DNA from: an uncultured Gellertiella sp.
GTDB lineage: Bacteria > Pseudomonadota > Alphaproteobacteria > Rhizobiales > Rhizobiaceae
DNA length: 64,000 bases
Assembly (NCBI RefSeq): GCF_963457605.1
Contig: NZ_OY735139.1
Location: forward strand, 2,634,001-2,698,000
Direction of reading: 5' to 3'
Shown: in pieces, positions 48,208-57,332 of the stretch
Numbering within the stretch: the first letter of the stretch is position 1
How the letters are laid out: every line of letters begins with the position of its first letter
The notes under the pieces: model-generated
What the model was told of the DNA's origin: nothing
The model's database searches: none
Seen by the model: the letters and a program-made list of their open reading frames with translations, nothing else
Translations under genes and position numbers: made by a program

Positions 48208-49800
48208 GTGGAAAGACTTGCAAGTTGGGTGATTTTGCAGTGGGGCTGGAAGCGTGCCCTGCTTGCGATTGCAGCCGGTGCGATCGGAACCATCGCGCTG
48301 CCTCCCCTGGGCTTTTTCGCCGCGATGTTCGTCTCCTTCACCTTGCTTGTCTGGTTGCTTGACGGAGCGGCGAGCCGACCGGAATCCGGCTTGACCGGCA
48401 AATTGCGCGCCGCCTTCATGACTGGCTGGCTGTTCGGGCTCGGCTATTTCGTCGGCGGTCTCTGGTGGATCGGCAATGCGCTTCTGGTGGAGGCCGACCA
48501 GTTTGCCTGGGCGCTGCCACTCGCCGTGCTCGGACTGCCTGCGGTCCTTGCGATCTATTTCGGGCTGGCGGCGATGTTTGCCCGGCTCCTCTGGTCGGAG
48601 GGCGTGGGCCGGATTGCAGCGCTTGCCGCAGGATTTGCCATTGCCGAATGGCTGCGCAGCTGGCTGCTGACCGGTTTTCCATGGAATACGATTGGCTATG
48701 GTGCCATGCCGATGCCGCTGATGATGCAATCGGCACACTATGTCGGCATCCTCGGCGTTACGGTTGCCGCCGTCTTCGTGTTTTCGGCCCCGGCCCTGAT
48801 CGGCACCCGCCGTGGCATGGTGCCCGGGCTGCTGCTCGCCGCCGCCCTGTTTGCCGCCCATCTCGGCTATGGCGCTTACAGGCTGTCTGAAAAGGACGGA
48901 CCGGTGGAAGGCAAGGCAGCGGTCATCCGGCTGGTGCAGCCGGTGATCGATCAGGCCAAGAAGATGGATGACGGGCAAAAATCCGCGGTCTTTGAAGAAC
49001 ATCTGGCTTTGACGACCGAAAAATTGCCGGGCTCGCCTGAAAAACCCGATATTATCATCTGGCCGGAAACCTCGGTGCCCTTCATCCTCACCGATAACAG
49101 GGATGCGTTGAAGCGGATTGCCGATATCCTCGACGACAACCAGTTTCTTGTCGCAGGCGCGGTACGCGAAGAGGATGCCGGGGCCGGCCTGCCGCCACGC
49201 TACTATAATTCGATCCAGATCATCGATGGCAGCGGCAATATCATCGGCGCATCCGACAAGGTGCATCTGGTTCCCTTCGGCGAGTATGTTCCGTTTGAAA
49301 GCACGCTTCTGGGCTGGGGCATCAAGGCGGTCAATGAAATGCCGGGCGGCTTCTCGGCGGCGGTCACCCACCGGCTGCTGGAACTGCCGGGCGGTCGCAG
49401 GCTCTATCCGCTGATTTGCTATGAAGCGATCTTTCCCGACGAAATCAGTCCGGAGGCAAGCGGGGCCAGTGCCTTGCTCAATGTCACCAATGACGCCTGG
49501 TTCGGCAATTCACCCGGTCCCTACCAGCACTTTCAGCAGGCGCGCATCCGGGCTGTGGAGACCGGGATCCCGCTGATTCGCAGTGGAAATAACGGAATTT
49601 CAGCTCTGGTTAACAGTCGGGGTGAAATTATTTCTGGTCTTGGGCTAAACGTAAAAGGTGCGGTGCAGGCGACCTTGGGTAGTTCTGCTGGAAAAAATTG
49701 GACGACTGCCGACCGAAGCATTCACTTTTGGTTGATTGTACTTGCAATGATTTTAGTCGCTTCTTTCTCTCGCGTTGGTTTTAATTCCAGGATGAATTGA
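48208..49800 (+). CDS. lnt: Apolipoprotein N-acyltransferase Lnt
   Basis: A 530-aa membrane enzyme that adds the third acyl chain to lipoproteins. Several N-terminal transmembrane helices precede the nitrilase-fold domain with catalytic Glu (IWPETSVP), Lys (SDKVHLVPFGEYVP) and Cys (LICYEAIFP). Start at GTG 48208 gives the rhizobial N-terminus VERLA; ATG at 48154 is upstream and in frame. The last 70 codons are visibly poorer in GC than the rest, and the C-terminal transmembrane helix is present. Confidence 0.93.
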   Translation: MERLASWVILQWGWKRALLAIAAGAIGTIALPPLGFFAAMFVSFTLLVWLLDGAASRPESGLTGKLRAAFMTGWLFGLGYFVGGLWWIGNALLVEADQFAWALPLAVLGLPAVLAIYFGLAAMFARLLWSEGVGRIAALAAGFAIAEWLRSWLLTGFPWNTIGYGAMPMPLMMQSAHYVGILGVTVAAVFVFSAPALIGTRRGMVPGLLLAAALFAAHLGYGAYRLSEKDGPVEGKAAVIRLVQPVIDQAKKMDDGQKSAVFEEHLALTTEKLPGSPEKPDIIIWPETSVPFILTDNRDALKRIADILDDNQFLVAGAVREEDAGAGLPPRYYNSIQIIDGSGNIIGASDKVHLVPFGEYVPFESTLLGWGIKAVNEMPGGFSAAVTHRLLELPGGRRLYPLICYEAIFPDEISPEASGASALLNVTNDAWFGNSPGPYQHFQQARIRAVETGIPLIRSGNNGISALVNSRGEIISGLGLNVKGAVQATLGSSAGKNWTTADRSIHFWLIVLAMILVASFSRVGFNSRMN

Positions 49801-49950
49801 CCCAAAACCCCTTAAATTGCATAGTGTCAGGAGTGGGGAGAATGACCATAAGCTGGGGCGGCGAACCGTCACGTTGTTGAAGCGTGGCGACAAGGGTCTT
49901 GACGGTAACCGGTTTAAGGAAATTGTTGAAACGAGAGTTAGGACCGCGAT

Positions 49951-50370
49951 ATGATTGAAAATAAAAAGAAACCCAATCCGATTGATATTCATGTGGGAAG
50001 CCGTATCCGGCTGCGCCGCACCATGCTGGGCATGAGCCAGGAAAAACTGGGTGAGAGCCTGGGAATCACGTTCCAGCAAATCCAGAAATATGAAAAGGGC
50101 ACCAACCGTGTCGGTGCCAGCCGTCTGCAAAACATTTCCAATATCCTGAATGTGCCCGTATCGTTCTTTTTTGAAGATGCGCCGGGCGAGGGGGGGCTGC
50201 CTGCGACAGGCATGGGCGAAACCTCAAGCTCCAACTATGTTGTTGATTTCCTGTCTTCCTCTGAAGGTCTGCAGCTCAACCGCGCCTTTGTGAAGATCAC
50301 CGATCCGAAGGTCCGCCGACGGCTGGTCGATCTGGTCAAGGCTCTTGCAGCCGAGGTTGACGCCGAATAG
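49951..50370 (+). CDS. XRE-family transcriptional regulator (PraR/PhrR-like)
   Basis: A 139-aa protein: Cro/C1-type helix-turn-helix (about residues 14-68, RLRRTMLGMSQEKLGESLGI, QQIQKYEKGTNRV) and a C-terminal tail with conserved FVKITDPKVRRRLVDLVKAL. It resembles the rhizobial PraR/PhrR regulators linked to adhesion, biofilm and quorum sensing. Location between lnt and metK is as I recall in Sinorhizobium and Rhizobium. It lies 150 bp after lnt and probably has its own promoter. Confidence 0.82.
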   Translation: MIENKKKPNPIDIHVGSRIRLRRTMLGMSQEKLGESLGITFQQIQKYEKGTNRVGASRLQNISNILNVPVSFFFEDAPGEGGLPATGMGETSSSNYVVDFLSSSEGLQLNRAFVKITDPKVRRRLVDLVKALAAEVDAE

Positions 50371-50380
50371 GCGCACCTCT

Positions 50381-50495
50381 TGAAGCATGTCGCGCAGCCG
50401 TGTTGGAGCGGGCATTGCGGTAACGGCATGCACAGGGCAGGGAGCAAAGGTGCCGCACGCGAATCGAAAAGATCGTGGCACGCTATAGGTGCACA
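50381..50495. repeat. Rhizobial intergenic repeat element (fragment) between praR-like gene and metK
   Basis: The run from AAGCATGTCGCGCA through GCGGTAACGGCATGC and GCGAATCGAAAAGATCGTGG matches, from memory, the pattern of a very common rhizobial intergenic repeat. Short inverted segments (GCATGTCG/CGGCATGC) are visible. I cannot name the exact element family from sequence alone. Confidence 0.5.
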
Positions 50496-50501
50496 AAACC
50501 C

Positions 50502-50528
50502 AAAAAGGCGGCTTCGGCCGCCTTTTTT
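50502..50528 (+). terminator. Rho-independent terminator with UUCG loop, upstream of metK
   Basis: An 11-bp stem (AAAAAGGCGGC/GCCGCCTTTTT) with a TTCG tetraloop and T run. It probably ends transcripts from the XRE regulator gene. Confidence 0.85.
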
Positions 50529-50567
50529 GTCGGTGATCGCTGCTTGTTCATGGTCGGGCAAGGTTCC

Positions 50568-50587
50568 ATATAAAGACATATGTATAT
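50568..50587. promoter_or_regulatory. Imperfect palindrome upstream of metK
   Basis: ATATAAAGACATATGTATAT centres on CATATG about 80 bp before the metK start and has AT-rich, partly symmetric ends. It could be an operator for a SAM-cycle regulator (SahR-type), but this is inference. No known SAM riboswitch pattern was recognised in the leader. Confidence 0.3.
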
Positions 50588-50660
50588 CCTTGTCTGCTTG
50601 TCATTTCGCGCCGATCTGGCTAACACATGCAGTGTCATTTTTCTTTGAGGGGAATCCCGC

Positions 50661-51899
50661 ATGCGCTCCAACTATCTCTTCACCAGTGAATCCGTCGCCG
50701 AAGGCCATCCCGACAAGGTCTGTGACCGTATTTCCGACGAGATCGTCGATCTCGTGTACCGGGAGGCGGCAAAGACGGGTGTTGATCCCTGGAGCGTGCG
50801 CATCGCCTGCGAAACGCTTGCCACCACCAACCGGGTGGTGATCGCCGGCGAGGTCCGGCTGCCGCCGAGCCTGCTGAAGAAGGACAAGAACGGCCATGAC
50901 GTGATCAACCCGGCGAAGTTCAAGGCCGCCGCACGCAAGGCGATCCGTGACATCGGTTATGAGCAGGCAGGTTTCCACTGGAAGACCGCCAAGATCGACG
51001 TGCTCCTGCATTCCCAGTCCGCCGATATCGCCCAGGGCGTCGACAATGCCGCCGACAAGCAGGGTGATGAAGGCGCCGGCGACCAGGGCATCATGTTCGG
51101 CTATGCCTGCCGCGAAACCCCGGATCTGATGCCCGCCCCGATCTATTATTCGCACCGCATCCTGCAATTGCTCGCCACTGCCCGCAAGAAGGGCGAGGGC
51201 GACGCGGGCAGGCTCGGGCCGGACGCCAAGAGCCAGGTCACCGTGCGCTATGTCGACGGCAAGGCTGCCGATGTCGCCTCGATCGTGCTCTCCACCCAGC
51301 ATCTCGACGAAAGCTGGGATTCCGCCAAGGTGCGCGAAGTGGTCGAACCCTATATCCGCGAGGCCCTTGGCGACCTGAAGATAGCCGATGACTGCATGTG
51401 GTACATCAACCCGACCGGCAAGTTCGTCATCGGCGGACCGGATGGCGATGCCGGCCTGACGGGCCGCAAGATCATCGTCGACACCTATGGTGGCGCAGCC
51501 CCGCATGGCGGCGGTGCCTTTTCGGGCAAGGACACGACCAAGGTCGACCGTTCCGCCGCCTATGCCGCGCGCTATCTCGCCAAGAATGTGGTTGCCGCAG
51601 GCCTTGCCGACCGCTGCACCATCCAGCTTTCCTATGCCATCGGCGTAGCCCAGCCGCTGTCGGTCTATGTCGACCTGCATGGCACCGGCTCGGTGACCGA
51701 GGATCAGGTGGAAGCGGCCATCCGCAAGACCATGGATCTCTCGCCCTCGGGCATTCGCCGCCATCTCGACCTCAACAAGCCGATCTATGCCAAGACATCC
51801 GCCTATGGCCATTTCGGCCGCAAGGCCGGTCGCGACGGCTCCTTCTCCTGGGAGAAGCTCGATCTGGTCAAGGCGCTGAAGGATGCCGTCAAGGCGTGA
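50661..51899 (+). CDS. metK: S-adenosylmethionine synthetase
   Basis: A 412-aa enzyme making SAM from methionine and ATP. The N-terminus has [20 protein letters not shown], the ATP-binding [12 protein letters not shown] is central, and [19 protein letters not shown] is the P-loop-like segment. Length and insert pattern fit the rhizobial form (longer than E. coli). It is upstream of trmB. Confidence 0.97.
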   Translation: MRSNYLFTSESVAEGHPDKVCDRISDEIVDLVYREAAKTGVDPWSVRIACETLATTNRVVIAGEVRLPPSLLKKDKNGHDVINPAKFKAAARKAIRDIGYEQAGFHWKTAKIDVLLHSQSADIAQGVDNAADKQGDEGAGDQGIMFGYACRETPDLMPAPIYYSHRILQLLATARKKGEGDAGRLGPDAKSQVTVRYVDGKAADVASIVLSTQHLDESWDSAKVREVVEPYIREALGDLKIADDCMWYINPTGKFVIGGPDGDAGLTGRKIIVDTYGGAAPHGGGAFSGKDTTKVDRSAAYAARYLAKNVVAAGLADRCTIQLSYAIGVAQPLSVYVDLHGTGSVTEDQVEAAIRKTMDLSPSGIRRHLDLNKPIYAKTSAYGHFGRKAGRDGSFSWEKLDLVKALKDAVKA

Positions 51900-51910
51900 A
51901 GGACAAGGAC

Positions 51911-52612
51911 ATGACGGCTCAGCAACGCCCGACCCGGGCCACCGAGGCCTTCTTCGGGCGTCGCAAGGGCAAGGCTCTCCGGGACGGACAGGTGGAGGCG
52001 CTGGATACGGCGCTTCCCGCCCTGAAGGTCGACCTCACGTCAGAGCCGCCGGGCGATCTGAAATCGCTTTTCCCCGGGCCGGTCACGCGGCTCCGGCTGG
52101 AGATCGGCTTTGGCGGGGGGGAACATCTCGCCCATCGGGCGGGCGAGGAGCCGGAGACCGGCTTCATCGGCGTCGAGCCCTTTGTCAATTCGATGGCAAA
52201 GCTGCTGGCCAAGGTGGCCGCAGGCGGGCTCGGCAATATCCGGCTGCATGATGACGATGCGACGCAATTACTGGACTGGCTGCCGGAGGGGAGCATCGAC
52301 CAGATCGATCTGCTCTATCCCGATCCGTGGCCGAAAAAGCGGCACTGGAAGCGGCGGTTTGTCTCGAAGGTCAATCTCGACCGGTTCCATCGCGTGCTGA
52401 AGCCGGGCGGCAGCTTCTGCTTCGCCTCGGATATAGATACCTATGTCAACTGGACCCTGCAGCATTGCCGGGATCATGGCGGATTTTCCTGGACGGCCCG
52501 CAATGCGGCGGACTGGCTGACGCCCTTTGCCACCTGGCCGGGGACCCGTTACGAGGCCAAGGCCCGCCGCGAGGGCCGTTCCTCCGCCTATCTCACCTTC
52601 ACGCGAAGCTGA
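51911..52612 (+). CDS. trmB: tRNA (guanine-N7-)-methyltransferase
   Basis: A 233-aa SAM-dependent enzyme that makes m7G46 in tRNAs. SAM-binding motif [11 protein letters not shown] and the substrate motif [17 protein letters not shown] are diagnostic. ATG at 51911 follows AAGGACAAGGAC. It lies 11 bp after metK. Confidence 0.95.
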   Translation: MTAQQRPTRATEAFFGRRKGKALRDGQVEALDTALPALKVDLTSEPPGDLKSLFPGPVTRLRLEIGFGGGEHLAHRAGEEPETGFIGVEPFVNSMAKLLAKVAAGGLGNIRLHDDDATQLLDWLPEGSIDQIDLLYPDPWPKKRHWKRRFVSKVNLDRFHRVLKPGGSFCFASDIDTYVNWTLQHCRDHGGFSWTARNAADWLTPFATWPGTRYEAKARREGRSSAYLTFTRS

Positions 52613-52628
52613 AGGCAGGCGTCGCCAG

Positions 52629-52886
52629 TCAGTGCAGGCTGACGGTCTTCAGGTCGTCTTCGGCAGCCTTGAAAAAGGTGCTGGAGCGGTTGTCGGTCAA
52701 CAGGATCGGCGTGCCATCGGCACCGAACAGCGCCCAGAGGTCAAGCGTCGGATCGATTTCCGGCGCTTCCGGGAAGCAGCGCGATACTTCCTCCGACCGG
52801 ATCTTGCGGATATAGCCGACTTCGCCTGCGCCGAGATGGGCAAGTTCAGACTGGGTCAGATGCGAGTTGACTTCTTTCAGGAGCAT
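52629..52886 (-). CDS. DUF1150-family small protein
   Basis: An 85-aa protein with the DUF1150 pattern (YIRKIRSEEV, LWALFGADGTPILLTDNR). Function unknown; it usually travels with Hsp20. Start at 52886 after GGAGG. It is 44 bp downstream of hsp20 on the minus strand, so the two form an operon, and it converges with trmB. Confidence 0.85.
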   Translation of the reverse strand: MLLKEVNSHLTQSELAHLGAGEVGYIRKIRSEEVSRCFPEAPEIDPTLDLWALFGADGTPILLTDNRSSTFFKAAEDDLKTVSLH

Positions 52887-52930
52887 GTCGGTCCCTCCGG
52901 GAAAGGGGTTGGGCAATTCTTGCCGTTGTT

Positions 52931-53362
52931 CTAGTTTGAGACCGAAATGTTAATTTTCCGCACCATGCGCTCCGGTTCAGGCCTGATGAGATCGACCGAA
53001 AGCAGGCCATTCTGCAAGGATGCGCCAAGCACCTGCATGCCCTCGGCCAGCACGAACATCCGCTGGAACTGGCGGGCGGCGATGCCGCGATAGAGATATT
53101 CCCGCTCGCCCTGTTCCTGCTGGCGACCGCGGATGACAAGCTGGTTCTGATCGGTGGTGACATCAAGTTCGTCTTCAATGAACCCGGCCACCGCCAGCGT
53201 GATGCGCAGCCGCTCCGGCAGGTCGGCCTGCGGGTCGCGGCAAAGCCGCTCGATATTATAGGGAGGATAGCCGTCGCTGGCCTTGGCGATGCGCTCAAGC
53301 GTCTTTTCCATCGCGTCAAAACCCAGCAGCAGAGGGCTGGCAAAGGGCGTCATCCGGCTCAT
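52931..53362 (-). CDS. Small heat-shock protein Hsp20 (IbpA-like)
   Basis: A 143-aa alpha-crystallin-domain chaperone. The N-terminal SPLLLGFDAMEKTLERIAK matches class A rhizobial small heat-shock proteins. The alpha-crystallin domain runs about residues 38-125. It prevents aggregation of unfolded proteins under heat stress. Next to the start is a possible RNA-thermometer motif (see separate entry). Confidence 0.9.
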   Translation of the reverse strand: MSRMTPFASPLLLGFDAMEKTLERIAKASDGYPPYNIERLCRDPQADLPERLRITLAVAGFIEDELDVTTDQNQLVIRGRQQEQGEREYLYRGIAARQFQRMFVLAEGMQVLGASLQNGLLSVDLIRPEPERMVRKINISVSN

Positions 53363-53400
53363 GTCTCGAAGTCCTTGTGCTCAAGCGACCATTCCGGACC
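53363..53400 (-). promoter_or_regulatory. Possible ROSE-like RNA thermometer before hsp20
   Basis: On the minus strand, TCGCT (53384-53388) lies 7 bases upstream of AAGGA (53372-53376), which is the likely ribosome-binding site about 10 bases before the ATG. ROSE elements of rhizobial small heat-shock genes have a UYGCU block that pairs with the ribosome-binding site. The rest of the leader was not folded. Confidence 0.35.
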
Positions 53401-53476
53401 TCGAACAGCAGCATCCGGTGATAGCAATATGGTGAGAGGCGGGCGCGGATGCAAGTTCCGCAGCCACGGAGAAATA

Positions 53477-53492
53477 CCGGGAATGTTCCCGG
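53477..53492. promoter_or_regulatory. Inverted repeat in hsp20/nucleoside hydrolase intergenic region
   Basis: CCGGGAA/TTCCCGG, 7-bp arms with a 2-base centre. It lies about 115 bp upstream of hsp20 and 145 bp before the nucleoside hydrolase gene. It may be an operator. Confidence 0.25.
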
Positions 53493-53635
53493 GAAGCGCC
53501 AAAAATTGACTGTTTGGTAAATGCCCGGACTTGACAAGATCAGGTGCGCACAGTCACCTGTCCAGCGGCAATCAAGCCCGGGCTAAAACACGGGCACCGT
53601 CGCAAAGGGCGGTTGACAATTCGAGGATGGGCGCG

Positions 53636-54580
53636 ATGCGCGAGACACGAAAAATCATTATCGACACGGATCCCGGCCAGGACGATGCGGCGGCGATATT
53701 CCTGGCATTCGGCAGTTCGGACGAACTCGACCTGCTCGGGATAACCACGGTCGCTGGCAATGTGCCGCTCAGCTATACCTCACGCAATGCACTGATTCTC
53801 TGCGAGCTCTGCAAGCGAACCGACACAAAGGTGTTTGCCGGTGCCGACCGGCCGCTGGTCCGCAAGCTGGTCACCGCCGAACATGTGCATGGCAAGACCG
53901 GTCTTGATGGTCCGACGCTTGCCGAGCCGACCATGGCGCTGCAACCCGGCCATGCGGTGGATTTCATCATCGAGACGCTGCGCCGCGAACCCTCGGGAAC
54001 CGTGACGCTCTGCACGCTTGGTCCGATGACCAATGTGGCGATGGCACTGGAGAAAGCACCCGACATCGCGCCGCGCATCCGCGAACTGGTGCTGATGGGT
54101 GGCGGCTTTTCGGAAGGCGGCAACATCACGCCGGCTGCGGAATTCAACATCTATGTCGATCCGGAAGCCGCAAAGATCGTGTTCGGCGCGGGCATTCCGC
54201 TGGTGATGATGCCGCTTGACGTCACCCATCAGCTGCTGACCCGCAAGGACCGGGTGAAGCGGATGCGCGATATCGGCACCCCTCCGGCGATTGCCATGGT
54301 GGAGATGCTGGAATTCTTCGAGCGCTTCGACATCGAGAAATACGGTTCCGACGGCGGCCCGCTGCATGATCCGACCGTGGTCGCGTGGCTCGTGAAGCCG
54401 GAACTGTTTGACGGGCGGGTCTGCAATGTCGAGATCGAGACCCAATCCGACCTGACGGCAGGCATGACCGTTATCGACTGGTGGCATGTCACCGATCGCA
54501 AGCGCAATGCGAAGGTGATCCGGTCGGTCGATGCCGATGGCTTCTTCGACCTTCTGATCGAGCGTTTCGCACGGATCTGA
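53636..54580 (+). CDS. Inosine-uridine-preferring nucleoside hydrolase family protein
   Basis: A 314-aa IUNH-family enzyme that splits nucleosides to base and ribose. The calcium-binding DTDPGQDDAAAI is at the N-terminus, and the segments TLGPMTNVA, GGGFSEGGNITPAAEFN and LHDPTVVAWL are typical. ATG at 53636 gives the family length; an ATG at 53627 is also in frame. Ribokinase is encoded 2.8 kb away, so ribose salvage is a plausible role. Confidence 0.9.
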   Translation: MRETRKIIIDTDPGQDDAAAIFLAFGSSDELDLLGITTVAGNVPLSYTSRNALILCELCKRTDTKVFAGADRPLVRKLVTAEHVHGKTGLDGPTLAEPTMALQPGHAVDFIIETLRREPSGTVTLCTLGPMTNVAMALEKAPDIAPRIRELVLMGGGFSEGGNITPAAEFNIYVDPEAAKIVFGAGIPLVMMPLDVTHQLLTRKDRVKRMRDIGTPPAIAMVEMLEFFERFDIEKYGSDGGPLHDPTVVAWLVKPELFDGRVCNVEIETQSDLTAGMTVIDWWHVTDRKRNAKVIRSVDADGFFDLLIERFARI

Positions 54581-54608
54581 CAGACGTCGCGGTGCAGGCG
54601 TGTTTACG

Positions 54609-54647
54609 AAAATGGCCCGCCGGTGTGGAACCGGCTGGCCATTTTTT
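54609..54647. terminator. Bidirectional terminator between nucleoside hydrolase gene and chemoreceptor gene
   Basis: AAAATGGCC and a GCCGGT extension pair with ACCGGC and GGCCATTTTTT across a short loop. The run of A on one side and T on the other fits termination of both converging genes. Confidence 0.8.
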
Positions 54648-54668
54648 CATCTGTAGTCTTATGAGTTA

Positions 54669-57044
54669 TCAGAATTCTTCCCAGTCCGCGGAACTGGCCA
54701 ATGCGGCTGAACCCTGGCTTCGCGGCATGGGGGCGGACTGGCGTTGCGGTGCCCTGCCTGCCGGTTGCGGCATCGGGGCAGGAGAAGTGGCCGGCCTGCG
54801 GGGCTCGACGGACATGGACGGGGCAGGCTTGCGGGTTGCGACCGATGCCTGGGCCGGGCGACCGGTGATCTGGAAGCGGCTCACCACATCCCTCAGCACA
54901 TTGGCTTCTTCGGCCAGAACCATCGAGGCGGCGGTGGTCTCTTCCACCATCGCGGCATTCTGCTGGGTCACCTGATCCATCTGGTTGACGGCGGAATTGA
55001 TTTCCTTCAGTCCCACTGCCTGTTCGCTGGCCGAGGACGAGATCTGCCGGATCAGGCTGTTGATCTGCATGACCTGATCGGCAATGCGGCCGAGTGCGGT
55101 TCCAGCCTGGCCGACCAGTTCGACGCCATCCTTGACCTGCACGCCGGAGGCATTGATCAGCCCCTTGATTTCCTTGGCGGCGGCAGCCGAACGCTGGGCA
55201 AGCTCGCGCACTTCCTGGGCAACGACCGCAAAGCCCTTGCCCGCTTCGCCTGCCCGCGCCGCCTCGACGCCGGCATTGAGAGCGAGAAGGTTGGTCTGGA
55301 AGGCGATTTCGTCGATGACGCCGATGATGCGGGAAACCTGGGTCGAGGATTCCTCGATGCCGCGCATCGAACTGATCGCCTTCTGGACGATCTCGCCGGA
55401 ACGTTCCGCATCGGTGCAGGCTGTATTGACCGTATTGGCGGCGATGCGGGCATTGTCGGCGCTCGAATTCACCTGTTCGGTGATTTCGTTGAGCGCTGCT
55501 GCGGTTTCCTCAAGGCTTGCGGCCTGCTGTTCGGTGCGGTGCGAGAGATCGTTGGCGCTGCGGCTGATCTCGCTGGTGCCGCTGGAGATATTGTGGACCG
55601 TACCGTTGAGGGTGGATATACTGTCCTCGAGACTGTCGAGTGCGGCGTTGAAATCCTGCTTCAGCGCCGCGTAATTGCCGGGGAAATCCTCCCTGATCCG
55701 GTAGGCGAGATTGCCATGCGAGAGTTCGGCAAGCCCCTTGCCGAGGGCATTGACCACATGCACCTGCAAATTGCCCGCCTGTGCGCGCTCCTCGTCATTG
55801 CGATTGCGTTCGGATTCTGCGGCCAGCCGTTCCCGGCTGCTGTCTTCCTCGAGCTGCCGCGCGCTGGTCAGCGTGCCGCGCAGGCTTTCGAGTGCGGTGG
55901 CGACCAGGCCGATTTCGTCTGCGCGGCTGCTGCCGGTGACCGGCACGTCGTAATTTCCGGCTGAAAGCCGGTTGACATCGGCAATCATCGCATCCAGCGG
56001 CCGCTTGACGAAGACCCGGACGGCCAGGAGCAGGCTTGCCATCACGGCCAGCAGCAGAACCGCGCCCCCACCGATCATCAGCCAGGTCTGGGCGTTGACC
56101 GCTGCCGTAATGGTGGAGGTGGGGATGTCGACGACCACCAGCCAGCGGGCGTTGAGATCGGGGATATCGAATGGGTACATGACGCGTTCGACACTGGTGC
56201 CTGCCGCGTCGGTAAAGGCGCGCAGGACTGTCGGCGTTCCATTGCCCAGCGCGGCGGTGACTTCAGCCTTGCCATTGCCCTGGTAGGGTTTGACAAGTTG
56301 CTTGGCGGTCGGCGGCACCAGCCACTTGGCACTCTGCGACAGCAGCAGCACATTGCCGTTTTGCAGCGGGTGGAGGTCCTTGAGCCGCGCCGAAATCGAG
56401 GCAAGCGAAATGTCGACCCCGGCAACGCCGAGAAGCTTGCCGCTGTCGACCACGGGATAGGCGAGCGAAGTGATCACCTCGCTGTTCGGGTCGTGATCAT
56501 CGGCAGCATAGGGATTGGTGATGAACCCCTTCATCGTCTTGGCGGGGATGGCGTAATAGGGATCCGTATAGCTTTCGGCATAGGTCGACAGATTGATGCC
56601 GCCCTGCTTGTCCTTGGTCCAGTAGGGGGTAAAGACGCCGTTGGCGTTGCCACCCATTTGCAGATTGTTCTTGACGCTGTCTTTCTCACCATCGAAGGCC
56701 AGCGGCGCTTCCTGCATCCAGCTGCCAAAAGCGAAGGCGTTCTGCTCGACATTGGCCTTGAGGATGTCGATCACGCCCTTGCGGTCGAGAAGCTTGCCCT
56801 GATGCGCCCGACCGATGACACCCGACATCGAACGCGCGGCACCACCGAGCTGGGCGACGTCGGAGGCGATGCCATTGGCGATGGCTTTTGCCTCCGCCTG
56901 GGCCTGATCCATCGTCAGGGTTTGCACCCGGTCCCGGGTCTGGGCGATGACCACCAGATTGGTCACCAGCAACAGCGAGGTGATGGCGACGCCGCTGACG
57001 GCGATCAGTTTGACGGCGAGGGTCTTGGAACGGGACGTGAGCAT
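54669..57044 (-). CDS. Methyl-accepting chemotaxis protein with Cache sensor
   Basis: A 791-aa chemoreceptor. Domains: transmembrane helix 1 (about residues 10-32), periplasmic Cache-type sensor to about residue 300, transmembrane helix 2, HAMP, and the MCP signalling domain with hairpin tip [21 protein letters not shown]. The last five residues, DWEEF, match the CheR-tethering pentapeptide (NWETF type), so it can recruit the adaptation enzymes. The ligand is unknown. Start at 57044 after AGAGG; an ATG ten codons earlier is the alternative. Confidence 0.93.
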   Translation of the reverse strand: MLTSRSKTLAVKLIAVSGVAITSLLLVTNLVVIAQTRDRVQTLTMDQAQAEAKAIANGIASDVAQLGGAARSMSGVIGRAHQGKLLDRKGVIDILKANVEQNAFAFGSWMQEAPLAFDGEKDSVKNNLQMGGNANGVFTPYWTKDKQGGINLSTYAESYTDPYYAIPAKTMKGFITNPYAADDHDPNSEVITSLAYPVVDSGKLLGVAGVDISLASISARLKDLHPLQNGNVLLLSQSAKWLVPPTAKQLVKPYQGNGKAEVTAALGNGTPTVLRAFTDAAGTSVERVMYPFDIPDLNARWLVVVDIPTSTITAAVNAQTWLMIGGGAVLLLAVMASLLLAVRVFVKRPLDAMIADVNRLSAGNYDVPVTGSSRADEIGLVATALESLRGTLTSARQLEEDSSRERLAAESERNRNDEERAQAGNLQVHVVNALGKGLAELSHGNLAYRIREDFPGNYAALKQDFNAALDSLEDSISTLNGTVHNISSGTSEISRSANDLSHRTEQQAASLEETAAALNEITEQVNSSADNARIAANTVNTACTDAERSGEIVQKAISSMRGIEESSTQVSRIIGVIDEIAFQTNLLALNAGVEAARAGEAGKGFAVVAQEVRELAQRSAAAAKEIKGLINASGVQVKDGVELVGQAGTALGRIADQVMQINSLIRQISSSASEQAVGLKEINSAVNQMDQVTQQNAAMVEETTAASMVLAEEANVLRDVVSRFQITGRPAQASVATRKPAPSMSVEPRRPATSPAPMPQPAGRAPQRQSAPMPRSQGSAALASSADWEEF

Positions 57045-57225
57045 GGGGCCTCTGCAGCATTGCGGTCCGGTCATGGACCGGTCGCAAGTCTTGGGTCTGC
57101 TCTTTCATGGAGCCTGCGGTGCCCCGGCCTGTCGCGAAATCCGTTTGCATGGCACCGTCCTCAGGTGAGGATGCACCATGATTGCCATTCCCGGGATTAA
57201 ATTTTAGTTATGATATTTGTCCCCT

Positions 57226-57248
57226 ATTTAGATTTTTGGAATCTAAAT
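57226..57248. promoter_or_regulatory. AT-rich hairpin between ribokinase and chemoreceptor genes
   Basis: ATTTAGATT/AATCTAAAT, perfect 9-bp arms with a 5-base loop, no T tail. It lies in a 290-bp AT-rich gap upstream of the chemoreceptor. An operator or weak terminator are both possible. Confidence 0.35.
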
Positions 57249-57332
57249 AAATGTAATTGCGGGTAAATTCGGCACGAATTTATTTTGCCACAGCGCACTG
57301 CGCCAGCTTTGACAAACCGCGTTCCGCAGCGC

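Noticed and set aside
47467-49371. Minus-strand open frame of 634 codons opposite corC and lnt
   Set aside because: It spans two well-defined plus-strand genes and has shadow composition.
50371-50660. SAM riboswitch in the metK leader
   Set aside because: No recognisable SAM-I, SAM-II or SAM/SAH consensus. The structured part is a repeat fragment and a terminator.
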